Positions 51,396-62,600 of a stretch of 64,000 nt of DNA are shown piece after piece. Within the stretch, counting starts at the first letter, position 1. Each line of letters opens with the position of its first letter. The DNA comes from CAIZGX01 sp044239865 (lineage in GTDB: Bacteria; Bacteroidota; Bacteroidia; Flavobacteriales_D; Sanyastnellaceae): the NCBI GenBank assembly GCA_044239865.1, contig JBIIAO010000004.1, forward strand, positions 1-64,000. The letters are read 5' to 3'. The notes under the pieces were generated by a model that was not told the origin of the DNA, did no database searches, and saw nothing but the letters and a program-made list of their open reading frames with translations. A program made the position numbers and the translations under genes.

Positions 51396-52913
51396 TTATT
51401 TTACAGAAACACGAACAGTGTTCACCGTTCCGTTGATCGTTACATTTAACATGTAAACACCAGCAGAAAGGTTAGAAACATCTAAACGTGAAGTGTAGTT
51501 TCCAGCAGCTTGGCTACCTACGTACTCAGTCATTACGCGCTCACCAAGAACGTTGATAACGTCAACTGTAACAACGCTGTTGTTAGTTAAACCGTAAGCA
51601 ACATTGATGAAATCGTTAGCAGGGTTAGGATAAACACTAACACCAGCAGAAAGACTAACTTCTTCGATACCTACTACGGTGTTTACGTTAGCAGGAGCAG
51701 CAGCTTCAGCGAAGTCGTAAGATCCATCGTAGTTCCAAAGAGAAGAGAATGTAGAGCCTGAATTGCTCACTGTAGTAACGTACATGTGTCCGTTTGCAGC
51801 AGCACCCCATTGCATGTCGTAGAAACCATCACCGTATGCATCAGTTGCAGTGAAAGTATAACATCCAGTTGATGGAAGGAATACGTTTTCAATTTTAGTT
51901 GAGTTGTCAGCAGGCATTGGAGCAGCGCTGTAATCAGCAGAAGCTACAACGGTTCCAGCATCGTCCGTGATAGTCCAAGAAGACTCTTCTGGGTAACGGT
52001 CGAATAAGATGTCAATTTTAACGTGAGTTGTTCCATCAGCAGCGAATGCGATAGGAGCTGTAGTTCCGTTATTAGTAGTGTTATCATCAGCAGAAGTGAT
52101 AGATACATTCAAAGTTGTAGGGCCAGTGATTGCAACAGAACCAACGTTAACAGTTTCAACAGCGTATGTAGAAAGATTACCAGTCCAGTTGAAAGACACT
52201 GGAGTCGTTCCACCAGTAACAGTGATAGTACAAGCGGTTAATGCAGAAGTACCATTGTTTTGGATTGTTACAGCAACATCAACGTTTCCGCAAGTAGCAA
52301 GGTCACCATCGTAACTTAACATAGATGGGTCGTTAGACAAAGTTGCTGGAGGAGGACACTCTTGAAGAGTAGCATACAAACCAGGACCGTCCAATTGACC
52401 AACTTCAGTTACAATGCGGTTAGGGCAAATGCGATACACCGTTGGGTAGTAAGCAATAGCATAATCGTCATTGATTGTTCCAGCCAAAGCAGTTGCTGGG
52501 TTAGCAATAGGGAAATCAATTGGAGTTCCAGTTGGGTTTAACCAGTTACCTTGAGTGTTGCTTCCAGTACCAGCGATGTCAGCTGCAGTAGTAGCACCGT
52601 CACCGTCAATCCAGATTACCATAACGTCATCAGTAGTTGCAGCAGAAACTCCCGGAGCACCAGCAGGGCCATGGTTGATATACAAATCATCCAATGCGCC
52701 AGAAAGGTGGAAGTTCCAACATGGTCCGCACCATGTTGCAGATACGTCAAGATATACAGTGTATCCTTGATCTAAATAGTTGTACAAGTTGTGCGAAACA
52801 CCAAATTGGTCAGTGATTGTGAAATCTTGACCAAATGATCCAGCAGGCAACTGAGCGAAAGACATTGTTGACGACATTACGGCAACAACCATCAAGAGTA
52901 GAGCTTTTTTCAT
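51396..52913 (-). CDS. T9SS type A exported protein with thioredoxin-like domain
   Basis: A 505-residue protein with a signal peptide ending MSFAQ. The thioredoxin-like domain (about 22-190) has the motif ATWCGPCWNFH (WCGPC 61-65) and the cis-Pro-like YYPTVYRICPN. Then come an Ig-like domain (205-290, with DVAVTIQNNGTSALTAC) and a domain (300-400) with FDRYPEESSWTITDDAGTVV and YTFTATDAYGDGFYD. A type A sorting domain (about 425-505, SVYPNPANDFINVAYG...VYMLNVTINGTVNTVRVSVK) ends it. It is secreted and surface-attached. Surface thiol-redox activity is unusual and is discussed in the findings. Confidence 0.9.
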   Translation of the reverse strand: MKKALLLMVVAVMSSTMSFAQLPAGSFGQDFTITDQFGVSHNLYNYLDQGYTVYLDVSATWCGPCWNFHLSGALDDLYINHGPAGAPGVSAATTDDVMVIWIDGDGATTAADIAGTGSNTQGNWLNPTGTPIDFPIANPATALAGTINDDYAIAYYPTVYRICPNRIVTEVGQLDGPGLYATLQECPPPATLSNDPSMLSYDGDLATCGNVDVAVTIQNNGTSALTACTITVTGGTTPVSFNWTGNLSTYAVETVNVGSVAITGPTTLNVSITSADDNTTNNGTTAPIAFAADGTTHVKIDILFDRYPEESSWTITDDAGTVVASADYSAAPMPADNSTKIENVFLPSTGCYTFTATDAYGDGFYDMQWGAAANGHMYVTTVSNSGSTFSSLWNYDGSYDFAEAAAPANVNTVVGIEEVSLSAGVSVYPNPANDFINVAYGLTNNSVVTVDVINVLGERVMTEYVGSQAAGNYTSRLDVSNLSAGVYMLNVTINGTVNTVRVSVK

Positions 52914-52984
52914 GTGATTAAATTATTAATAGGTTTACTTTAGGGCAACGAATATAAAGAAATATTTCGCCCAAATACTTTTTA

Positions 52985-52992
52985 TATCTTTG
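52985..52992 (+). promoter_or_regulatory. TAnnTTTG promoter box close to a start codon
   Basis: TATCTTTG matches the Bacteroidota -7 consensus, 5 bases before ATG 52997. No clear TTG is seen 18-22 bases upstream. If used, the mRNA would be nearly leaderless. Confidence 0.4.
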
Positions 52993-52996
52993 GAAC

Positions 52997-53710
52997 ATGA
53001 AAAAAAATCTTCTCTTTTTTGGATTGGTGCTTTCTTTCCTAGGGATGTCAGCCCAAAGTATTGAATTGGTTAATCCTGTGGTTCAAGTGAATGCCACGGC
53101 CTCTACCTTAACAGGGGCAGGGGAAATGGTGGCTGAATGGCCCGTAACAAATATTTCTGATGCTCAGATTTCTGTAAAATGCAGCAGAAGTGTAATTGCT
53201 GAAGTTGCAGGTACTTCGAATTATTTCTGTTGGGGAGTTTGTTATGGAGAAACAACAAACGTTTCCCTTCTATCGCAGACTATTTTGGCAAGTGATACCA
53301 ACCATACCTTTTACGCCCACTACAAGCCATTAGGCAATCCAGGCGAAACGCGAATTACCTATTGCTTTTTCAATACAGCTAATACCGCTGATCAAGCTTG
53401 TCAGACCGTTAGTTTTTGCTACGAGTCGACTTGTGAAATTGGAATTGAGGAGTCAAAAGGTTCAAAACTTCAACTTTCAGGAAGTAATCCGATAACAGGA
53501 TTGACTTTTATGAATTATTCAATGCCAGCAGGCGAAAATGAGGGTCGCTTGATTATCACAAACCCCCAAGGTAAAATCGTGAAAACATCGACGGTGAGAG
53601 GTAATTCCGGAAGTATCTTACTCAATGCACAAGATTATGCAGCTGGAGTATATCAATTTACATTATTGACTTCAAAAGGAAAGGAGACCCTCAGAGTAGT
53701 TGTAGAATAA
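52997..53710 (+). CDS. Small T9SS type A exported protein
   Basis: A 237-residue protein with a signal peptide ending LGMSAQ. One beta-sandwich domain (about 20-145) carries four Cys residues, CSRSVIAEV, YFCWGVCYG and YCFFNTANTADQACQ, likely disulfide-bonded. It is followed by a degenerate type A sorting domain (about 155-237, ending AAGVYQFTLLTSKGKETLRVVVE). The domain resembles small lone exported proteins of Crocinitomicaceae-like bacteria. No partner gene; a terminator follows. The role is unknown. Confidence 0.8.
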   Translation: MKKNLLFFGLVLSFLGMSAQSIELVNPVVQVNATASTLTGAGEMVAEWPVTNISDAQISVKCSRSVIAEVAGTSNYFCWGVCYGETTNVSLLSQTILASDTNHTFYAHYKPLGNPGETRITYCFFNTANTADQACQTVSFCYESTCEIGIEESKGSKLQLSGSNPITGLTFMNYSMPAGENEGRLIITNPQGKIVKTSTVRGNSGSILLNAQDYAAGVYQFTLLTSKGKETLRVVVE

Positions 53711-53732
53711 TTCAATAAAGATTTAAGCAAGG

Positions 53733-53758
53733 ACAACCTCGAATTTCGAGGTTGTTTT
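53733..53758 (+). terminator. Terminator after the small T9SS protein gene
   Basis: ACAACCTCGA-ATT-TCGAGGTTGT is a perfect 10-bp stem followed by TTTTATTTTT. Confidence 0.88.
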
Positions 53759-53765
53759 ATTTTTG
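53758..53765 (+). promoter_or_regulatory. Candidate promoter box for maeB
   Basis: TATTTTTG fits TAnnTTTG, 18 bases before ATG 53784, immediately after the preceding terminator. Confidence 0.45.
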
Positions 53766-53783
53766 CAAACTCAAAGAAAGAAC

Positions 53784-56063
53784 ATGAAGCAAATAAAGAA
53801 GAAAGAGGCGTTAGATTATCACGAGTTAGGGAGGAAAGGGAAGTTAGAAATAGTACCTACGAAGCCATACAGCACACAGCGAGACTTGGCAATGGCCTAT
53901 TCTCCTGGAGTTGCTGAACCCGTTAAGGCCATAGCCGCGAATATTGACGATGTATACAAATACACAGGCAAGGGGAATTTAGTTGCGGTTATATCCAATG
54001 GAACAGCTATTCTAGGACTTGGAAATCTAGGTCCGGAGGCGAGTAAACCCGTGATGGAAGGAAAAGGGATGCTCTTCAAAATATTTGCAGATATCGATTC
54101 CATTGATATCGAAATGAAGGCCACTGAAGTTGACGATTTCGTAAATACGGTTATCAACATCAGCCCAACTTTCGGCGGAATTAATTTGGAAGATATTAAA
54201 GCCCCAGAGGCATTTGAGATTGAAGAACGTCTAAAAGAAGCGTTGGATATTCCAATCATGCACGACGACCAGCACGGTACAGCAATTATTTCTAGCGCTG
54301 CCCTGTTGAATGCCTTGGAAATTGCAGGAAAGAATTTAAGCGAGATAAAAATAGTAGTGAGTGGAGCCGGGGCAGCTGCGTTAAGCTGTCTAAACACCAT
54401 GATTGGCTTAGGCTTGAATCCAGCGAATATCCGTATGTTCGATTCAAAGGGACTTATCAATATTTCAAGAGAAGACATAGACCACAGGAAGAAAAGATTC
54501 GCTGTTGATTCGAATGAGAAATCTTTGGCAGAGGCCTTAGTGAATGCCGATGTATTCTTAGGTCTTTCACAAGGGAACATTGTTTCTGCAGATATGGTGA
54601 AATCAATGGCAAGTAATCCAGTTGTTTTTGCTTTGGCAAATCCAGATCCGGAAATCCCATATGAAGAGGCAATGGCCGCTCGTCCAGATGTAATTATGGC
54701 TACCGGAAGAAGTGATCATCCGAACCAAGTCAATAACGTTCTCGGATTTCCATTTATATTCAGAGGTGCCTTGGATGTTCGCGCAACGAAAATTAACGAC
54801 GCCATGAAATTGGCTGCCGTTAAGGCTTTGGCTGATTTGGCGAAATCAACTGTGCCTGAAGAGGTAATGGAAGCATATCATATTACTAGCCTTTCCTTCG
54901 GAAAAGATTATATTATTCCAAAGCCGAATGACCCAAGATTATTGGTGGCTGTTTCAACAGCCGTGGCAAAGGCGGCTATTGAAAGTGGAGTAGCTAAAAA
55001 TCCAATTACAGACTGGGACGCATACGCGAGCGAACTTCTTGGAAGAATGGGGCGCGATAATGCGCTCACAAGAGGAATTTCAGAGCGCGCAAGAAAGGAT
55101 AAAAAGCGTGTTGTTTTTGCTGAAGGTGACAATCCAAAAATACTGAAAGCTGCAGAGCAGGCCAAAGACGATGGAATCGCTATTCCAATTTTATTGGGAG
55201 AAGAATCAAAAATACGAGAACTAATTCGTGAATTTGATTTGGATTTGGCAGATGCAGAAATTATTGATCCGCGTCTTGCTTCGCACAAAGCAGAGCGAGA
55301 GAAGTATGGCGAGTTTTTCTATCAAAAGAGAATGCGCAAGGGTATTACCAAAACCGAGGCTACTCGAATCATGCGAGAAAGAAATTACTTCGGCGCAATG
55401 ATGGTGGAAACAGGTGTTGCAGATGCAATGATCTCTGGGATGACACGCAATTACGCAAAGGTTATTCGTCCTGGATTAGAAACCATTGGTACCGCGAAAG
55501 ATATAAAAACAGTTTGCGGGATGTACATCGTACAAACCCCTAAGGGACCTATGTTTTTTGCAGATACTACTGTAAACAGAGACCCGACCGCAGAGCAATT
55601 GGTAGACATCACATTGCTTGTTGCTGATGCCGTGACAAAAATGAAAATCGCGCCAAGAATGGCCATGTTGAGTTATTCGAATTTCGGTTCTTCGCATGGG
55701 GCTGATCCCGACAAAGTAGCCAAGGCCGTGGCGTTGCTTCATCAAAACCATCCGCATCTTATTGTAGACGGTGAGATTCAAGCGAATTTTGCTTTGAATC
55801 CTGAGATGAGAAAAGAGAATTTTCCATTCTCGAAATTGGCAGATTCCAAAGTGAATACCCTTATTTTCCCAAACCTCTCTGCTGGGAATATCAGCTACAA
55901 AATTCTTCAAGAGGTTGCGGGAATGGAAGTGATAGGTCCAATTTTGTTGGGCATGAAAAGGAGTTATCATATCTTGCAAATGGGTTGCTCGGTGCGTGAA
56001 ATCGTAAACATGGTTCGCGTGGCAGTTGTTGATGCTCAAGCCAAAGGAACCTTAAACAGATAA
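53784..56063 (+). CDS. maeB: NADP-dependent malic enzyme with phosphotransacetylase-like domain
   Basis: It converts malate to pyruvate and CO2 and produces NADPH. ATG 53784 (MKQIKKKEALDYHELGRKGKLE) gives 759 residues, the MaeB length; the frame to 53763 adds 7. The malic enzyme half (1-about 420) has YSPGVAEPVKAI, HDDQHGTAII and VVSGAGAAALSC for NADP. The C-terminal half (about 430-759) is a phosphotransacetylase-like regulatory domain (RVVFAEGDNPKILKAA, ADAMISGMTRNY, GEIQANFALNPEMR). The maeB-ruvA-sprA order is one I know from Flavobacteriia. Confidence 0.96.
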   Translation: MKQIKKKEALDYHELGRKGKLEIVPTKPYSTQRDLAMAYSPGVAEPVKAIAANIDDVYKYTGKGNLVAVISNGTAILGLGNLGPEASKPVMEGKGMLFKIFADIDSIDIEMKATEVDDFVNTVINISPTFGGINLEDIKAPEAFEIEERLKEALDIPIMHDDQHGTAIISSAALLNALEIAGKNLSEIKIVVSGAGAAALSCLNTMIGLGLNPANIRMFDSKGLINISREDIDHRKKRFAVDSNEKSLAEALVNADVFLGLSQGNIVSADMVKSMASNPVVFALANPDPEIPYEEAMAARPDVIMATGRSDHPNQVNNVLGFPFIFRGALDVRATKINDAMKLAAVKALADLAKSTVPEEVMEAYHITSLSFGKDYIIPKPNDPRLLVAVSTAVAKAAIESGVAKNPITDWDAYASELLGRMGRDNALTRGISERARKDKKRVVFAEGDNPKILKAAEQAKDDGIAIPILLGEESKIRELIREFDLDLADAEIIDPRLASHKAEREKYGEFFYQKRMRKGITKTEATRIMRERNYFGAMMVETGVADAMISGMTRNYAKVIRPGLETIGTAKDIKTVCGMYIVQTPKGPMFFADTTVNRDPTAEQLVDITLLVADAVTKMKIAPRMAMLSYSNFGSSHGADPDKVAKAVALLHQNHPHLIVDGEIQANFALNPEMRKENFPFSKLADSKVNTLIFPNLSAGNISYKILQEVAGMEVIGPILLGMKRSYHILQMGCSVREIVNMVRVAVVDAQAKGTLNR

Positions 56064-56064
56064 A

Positions 56065-56655
56065 ATGCTCTACTCACTAACAGGACAACTCATTGAGAAA
56101 TCACCCGTACATGCAGTGATCAATTGCAGCGGTGTGGGTTATTTCTTGAATATAAGTTTAGCCACCTATTCAGCTCTTCCAAACAACGGAGATGTCATGC
56201 TTTATACGCATTTGCATGTCAATGGAAACGATTTCTCTTTGGTGCTTTACGGTTTCTATTCAGACCAAGAAAAGGAGCTGTTTAAGAAATTGGTAAGCGT
56301 GAGCGGAGTGGGCCCGAACACAGCACGAATGGTTCTCTCAAGTCTCAATGTTAATGAGCTTATTCAGGTTATTGCGAGTAAAGATTTGCCTTCATTAAAG
56401 CGAATTAAAGGAATCGGAGAGAAAACAGCCGAAAGAATTTTAGTTGACCTCCACAACAAAGTGGGTAAGGTTGACGGAACTTTTGTTGAAAAAGTTGGAG
56501 GACTACACAATACAATTCGTCAAGATGCGTTAGTGGCACTGTCCCAATTGGGCCTAGACAAAACCAAAACCGAGAAAATGTTAGATAAAATTCTTCTTAC
56601 TGCAAGTGATTTGCCGTTGGAAGACCTTATCAAGCAAGTGTTGAAACAGATATAG
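56065..56655 (+). CDS. ruvA: Holliday junction branch-migration complex subunit RuvA
   Basis: RuvA binds four-way junctions and loads the RuvB motor. The 196-residue protein has the OB-fold start (MLYSLTGQLIEKSPVHAVINCSGVGYFLNI), the helix-hairpin-helix pairs LVSVSGVGPNTARMVLSSL and LKRIKGIGEKTAERILVDL, and the C-terminal UBA-like domain (ALVALSQLGLDKTKTEKMLDKIL). One base separates it from maeB and 4 bases from the sprA GTG, so all three are probably one transcript. Confidence 0.97.
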   Translation: MLYSLTGQLIEKSPVHAVINCSGVGYFLNISLATYSALPNNGDVMLYTHLHVNGNDFSLVLYGFYSDQEKELFKKLVSVSGVGPNTARMVLSSLNVNELIQVIASKDLPSLKRIKGIGEKTAERILVDLHNKVGKVDGTFVEKVGGLHNTIRQDALVALSQLGLDKTKTEKMLDKILLTASDLPLEDLIKQVLKQI

Positions 56656-56659
56656 TATT

Positions 56660-59600
56660 GTGAAAGAAGTAATCCTCCGCGTCCTATCAAGAGCCATTTT
56701 CGTAATGGCCCTTTGCGTTTCAGGTTGGTTGGCTTGGGCAAATACTTCTGTGGAAACTCGGGTGATTGCAAAATCAAATCATAATTTCGTTTTTGCGCCT
56801 GATACCGTTACCCCGATTTGGCCGAATGACGATAATCCAGCTCCGAGTGAAGGCGGAAACGGAATCGAAATTCCTCTTCCTAGCAATATCCAGTATTCGA
56901 TTGAATACAATCCAGAAACAGGAAAGTACGAAGTGGTTCAAAAAGTAGGTGGAAAGTTCGATTATCGAAGAGCCACCAGCATGGATCGAGAAGATTTTTT
57001 GGACTTTCAACTCGATAAAAACGTATCCAAATATTGGAATAAAATAAAAGACGACAAGGCAGCTGCTAACAAAGAATTTGCTCCGGTGATTAAAGTTGGC
57101 GGAGATAATTTTGAGCATATTTTCGGGTCGAATGAAATTGAAATTCGTCCGCAAGGGTCTGCCGAATTAACATTCGGTTTGAATTCTCAACGCACAGAAA
57201 ACCCACGTATTCCCGAGCGTCAGCGTAAAAACACCAATTTTAATTTCGATCAGAAAATTCAAATGAACGTCATTGGTAACATAGGCACCAAGATGAAATT
57301 AAAGGTGAATTACAACACCGAAAGCACCTTTGAATTTGAGAACAACATGAAGGTGGAATACACCGGAGATGAAGATCAAATCATGCGTAAGATTGAATTG
57401 GGAACTGTTGCGCTTCCGTTGACCGGAACACTTATGCCGGGTAGTCTTGGTTTGTTCGGTGCCAAAATTGAAACCCAATGGGGAAAGCTAAAGAACACCA
57501 CAATCTTAACTCAACAAAAAGGAGAGCGAAAGGAAATTACCGTTCAGGGCGGAGCACAGACCACCCGATTCGATATAGCAGCGGACAATTACGAAGCCAA
57601 TAGACACTATTTCCTTTCAGGCTATTTCAGAGACAACTACGACAATGCATTAGCGTCATTGCCCGTTGTAAATAGCGGTGCGAACATTACTCGAATTGAA
57701 GTGTGGGTAGTTAATCAGCAAGCCAACACGCAGGATGTTCGAAACATTATGGCCTTTACGGATTTGGGAGAGAACTCCCAATACATAGCCTCCGATTACA
57801 ACAATTCATCTTTGATTAGTCCTGGACAACTTCAGAATCCTGACAATGAAAACAACAACCTGTTCAACGTTGTAAGCAACAACCAGAACATTCTAGACTT
57901 CTCAAATGCCAATGCCGCTATTCAAGCTTTGGGCTATGGAATGCGCCAAGGAATTCATTACGAGCGTGTCGGAAATGCTCGTAAACTTAGCCCCTCTGAA
58001 TACAGTTATAACGCTCGTCTTGGTTTCATTTCGTTAAAGCAATCTCTAAATAATGCAGAAGTTTTGGCGGTCTCTTATGAATACACGCTAAACGGACAAA
58101 CCTATCAAGTTGGAACGCTTTCGCAAGACGGAATTGCAGCTCCACAGGCCTTAATGCTCAAGATGTTGAAGTCATCAATTACCCTTGTGAAACTCACGAA
58201 TGGTGACCCTTCTCCGCTTTGGGTAAACATGATGAAGAACGTTTATAACTTAGAATCATTCGGGATTTCTCCAGAAAAATTCAGGTTAGAAGTTTGGTAC
58301 AACAATCCGGCTACGGGGGTAAACATGAATTACATTCCGAGAGAACCGCTAAGCGGAAAGCTGTTGCTTCAAGTGATGAATCTCGATAGAATTGATGCGC
58401 AACAAATGCCGGGAAGCGATGGATTCTTTGACTTTGTGCCAAACGCTTCAACATCTGGCGGATTAATTGACGCTTCTTCCGGAAGGGTGTTCTTTCCTGT
58501 TGCAGAGCCCTTCGGCTCGCATTTGTCTGATCAGATATATGCCGGGTTAGGTAATACTCCCCAAGCGGCCCAAGTGGTCTCACAAGTTGTTTTTCAAGCA
58601 CTTTACGACTCTACAAAAACAGCTGCACAAATCGGATTTCCTCAATTAAATCGCTTCAGAATAAAAGGCGAATATCAAAGCGCCTCAGGTTCAGAAATTT
58701 CATTGAATGCATTGAACATTCCGCAAGGTGCTGTTACCGTTACAGCCGGGGGAATGAGACTTGTTGAAGGAACAGACTTTACTGTAAATTATAACTTAGG
58801 AAAGGTGACTATCCTAAATGAAAGCATCATGAGTTCGGGACAACCGATAAAGGTTGCTGTAGAAAGTAACTCCATGTTTAATCTTCAATACAAGACATTA
58901 TTAGGAAGCAGATTCGATTATAAGTTTTCTGATAACCTCGCAATGGGGGCCACATTCATGAATTTAAAAGAGCGGCCGCTGACGCAAAAGGTAAATGCGG
59001 GAGACGATCCTGTAAACAACGGTATGATTGGCTTCGACATGAATTTCCAAAAAGAGGTTCCACTCATTACGAAATGGATTGATCGTATTCCAGGAATTCA
59101 AACAAAAGAGAAATCTACGGTTACTTTCAGCCTGGAAGCTGCGAAAATATTTCCAGGTCACTCACGCGCCATTTCGAAAGATGGAAATGCATACGTTGAT
59201 GATTTCGAAGGAAGTCAAAGCGTCATAGATCTTCGTTCGTTGAATCAATGGTTCATGGCGTCAACCCCAAAATCACAATCTGCACTTTTTCCGGAAGGAG
59301 ATTTCGAAGACAGTTTAGTATACGGAGCAAACCGTGCCCAATTGTCTTGGTATATCATTGACCCTCTTTTCTATCGAAACAGCTCATACACGCCGCCAAA
59401 CATCTCTGCTGATATGCAAAGTGATCACCGTATGCGTGAGGTGTTAGAGTCTGAAGTTTTTCCGAATAGACAATTGCCTGCAGGAACACCACCTAACATC
59501 ACGTGTTTGGATTTATCCTATTACCCGGAAGAAAGAGGTATGTACAATTTCGAATTACCGAATGGTTATTCGGGTCGGTCTGCCGGATTGAATACAGATG

Positions 59601-62600
59601 GTACATTGAAAGATCCTTCGTCGAGATGGGGCGGTATTCAACGCGCTTTAACCACAACAGATTTTGAAACTTCGAACGTGCAGTTCATTCAGTTTTGGGT
59701 AATGGATCCATTCAATGAAGATTCAGAAAATACACAAGGTGGTGACCTTTATTTCAATTTAGGAAACGTTTCTGAGGACATCATGAACGATTCTCACATG
59801 AGTTTCGAAAACGGATTCCCTTCGGCAAATAATGATCTCCCAATTGAACAAGGAACTTGGGGAAATTATCCTTCACCAACTACCTTCAACGTGGTGAATG
59901 CATTCGATTACACCTCGGGCAATTACGAACAGCAAGACATTGGTTTAGACGGATTAAATTCAGTTGCTGAGCAATCTTATTTTTCCAATTGGCTGTTGCA
60001 GATGCAAGGGTTTTTAGCTCCAGATGCCTATGCGAAATACCAACAAGATCCTTCCGCAGATAATTTCAGTTATTTCAGAAGCTCACAGGCAGATGCAGCA
60101 GACTTGAATACACTTGAGCGTTACAAAAATTTCAATCGATATGAGGGCAACTCGAATACAAATACACCCGATGGATATCCGATTGCCGCAACCACAATTC
60201 CTAACTCTGAGGATATCAATCAGGATATCACACTGAACACAATAGAAAGTTATTTTCAATACAAAGTAAGTCTTCGTCCAGGTGATTTAGGAGATGCTAA
60301 CCTCGGTAAAAATTACATCACCGATACGTTTGTTACAACCAAGACAACAGCCAACAACGAGGAACGCCAAATCCGTTGGTACCAATTTAAAATTCCAATA
60401 AAAGAATTTGAAAAGCGGGTGGGAAGCATTCCTGATTTTCGTTCAATCAGATACATTCGTATGTTCCTTAAAGGCTGGGAAGAGCCGGTGACCTTGCGTT
60501 TTGCACGTTTGGAATTGGTGAGAGGGGAATGGAGAAAATACGATTACACCTTAGCGGGAAATCAAGAACAAGAAATTAACGATGATCCTGAAACGACCTT
60601 CAGTATTGCTGCGGTGAACATTGAAGAAAACGGAAATCGTGAGCCAGTGCCTTACGCCGTTCCTCCTGGAATTATTCGCGAACAAGATGTCGCTTCAGCT
60701 AACTTAAGAAATTTGAATGAGCAGTCACTTTCATTGAGCGTTTGCAATTTGAAAGATGGCGACGCACGTGCAACATATCGTAATGTGAAATATGATTTAC
60801 GCCAATACAAACGCCTTCGTATGTTCGCTCACGCAGAAGCTGCAGGAATTCAATCAGACTTGAAAGACAACGACGTTTCTGTATTCATTCGTTTAGGTTC
60901 AGACTTCGATCAAAACTATTATGAGTACGAAGTTCCAATGAGTGTCACACCTTGGTATACCAATAATGACGATGAAATTTGGCCTGCAGATAATAATTTC
61001 GATATTCAACTTTCAGATCTACAAAATCTAAAGATTAATCGTCCGTCTTCAACTTCTGTATTGTCTGTCGTAGATACTATTCTGGCTAATAACGTTCACC
61101 TTTCGGTGAAGGGAAATCCAAATTTGGCTAACATCACAACCATGATGATTGGTATTCGAAACCCAGACAAAGACACAAATCCGTTTGGAGTAACGGATGA
61201 TGGTAAAGGAAAATGCGCTATCGTATGGGTAAATGAATTACGTCTTTCTGAGTTCGATGAAAAATCAGGATCAGCGGCTATTGCGCGATTGAATGCCCAG
61301 CTGGCTGACTTCGGAAACGTTGCAGTTTCAGGAAATATTAGCACACCCGGATGGGGCGCTATTGAGCAACGCGTGCAACAAAGACAGCAGGAAACGAAGA
61401 TGGGGCTCGATGCGAGTAGCACATTGCAACTGGGTAAGTTTTTCCCGAAAGATTGGGGTGTACAATTACCAATGTACTTAGGATTCTCGGAGAATGTTCA
61501 AACTCCGAGGTATAGTCCCCTACAGCCAGATATTCAAATGACCGATTTGCCAACTTTGAATAAGCCGTTAAAACAAAAATCACAAACGTATACGAAGCGA
61601 AGAAGTATCAATTTCACAAATGTGAAATTCGCTCCTAAAAAAGATGCTGCACCAGACAAGGGTGTAGGACTGCCAAGTGCTGACGACAAAGGCAAGCCAG
61701 GAACCCAGACGGCACCCCCGAGCACAGACAAACCGAAATTTTATGGGATAGATAATTTCTCAGTGTCTTACGCCTACAATGAAACCTATTTCCGTGATAT
61801 CAATACCGATTGGAGACTTCAGAAACAATATCAAGGTGCCTTCGATTATAGCTTCACCAATAAGCCAAAAGAGTTCAAACCTTTAGCGAATTTCCCAATC
61901 ATTAAAACATCGAAATACCTGAAGTGGTTGAAGGAATTCAACTTCTATGCGGGTATTAAACAAATGAGTTTTAGAACGGAAATGAATCGCTCCTATGAAA
62001 CAAGCCGCATTCGAAATAACTCCCTGGAGTTAACCGGTATCTATAGTGATATGCTTATTCAAACACAAGCGCAAAAGAATTGGAATTGGACAAGGAACTA
62101 TTCCATGAAGTATGATTTAACTAAGAACTTTAAAACAGATTTCACTGCGAGCAACATTGCCTTAGTCGGAGAGCCCCGCGGAGTAATAAATAAGAACGAT
62201 GTTGATTGGTACGAGTCCTACAAAGATTCAGTTTGGAGTAATATTCAACATTTCGGCGAAACAACTACCTACAATCACAATGTAGGTGTCACCTATAAAC
62301 TGCCGTTGGATAAATTTCCCTTATTGAATTTCATGAGTGCCGATGCGCGATATGGCGGAACGTTCAGATGGGACCGCGCACCCTTCACTCAAGACACTTT
62401 GGGGAACACGATTCAAAACAGTCGACAAATTCAGTTGAATGCGCAGGGTAATTTTGAAACGCTCTACAACAATGTTCCTCGTTTGAAGCAGGCGTTAACT
62501 GGAAAAAAACCTAACGCTGGTAAAAAAGATACCGGAAAGAAAGATGATCCAACGAAGAAAGATGGTTTCGGAGATGATTTAAAAAAGAAGGATAAAAAGG

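Noticed and set aside
53897..54580. 227-codon minus-strand ORF inside maeB
   Set aside because: It is an antisense shadow of the malic enzyme gene with no recognisable domain; the same holds for 54908-55288 and 55476-56039.
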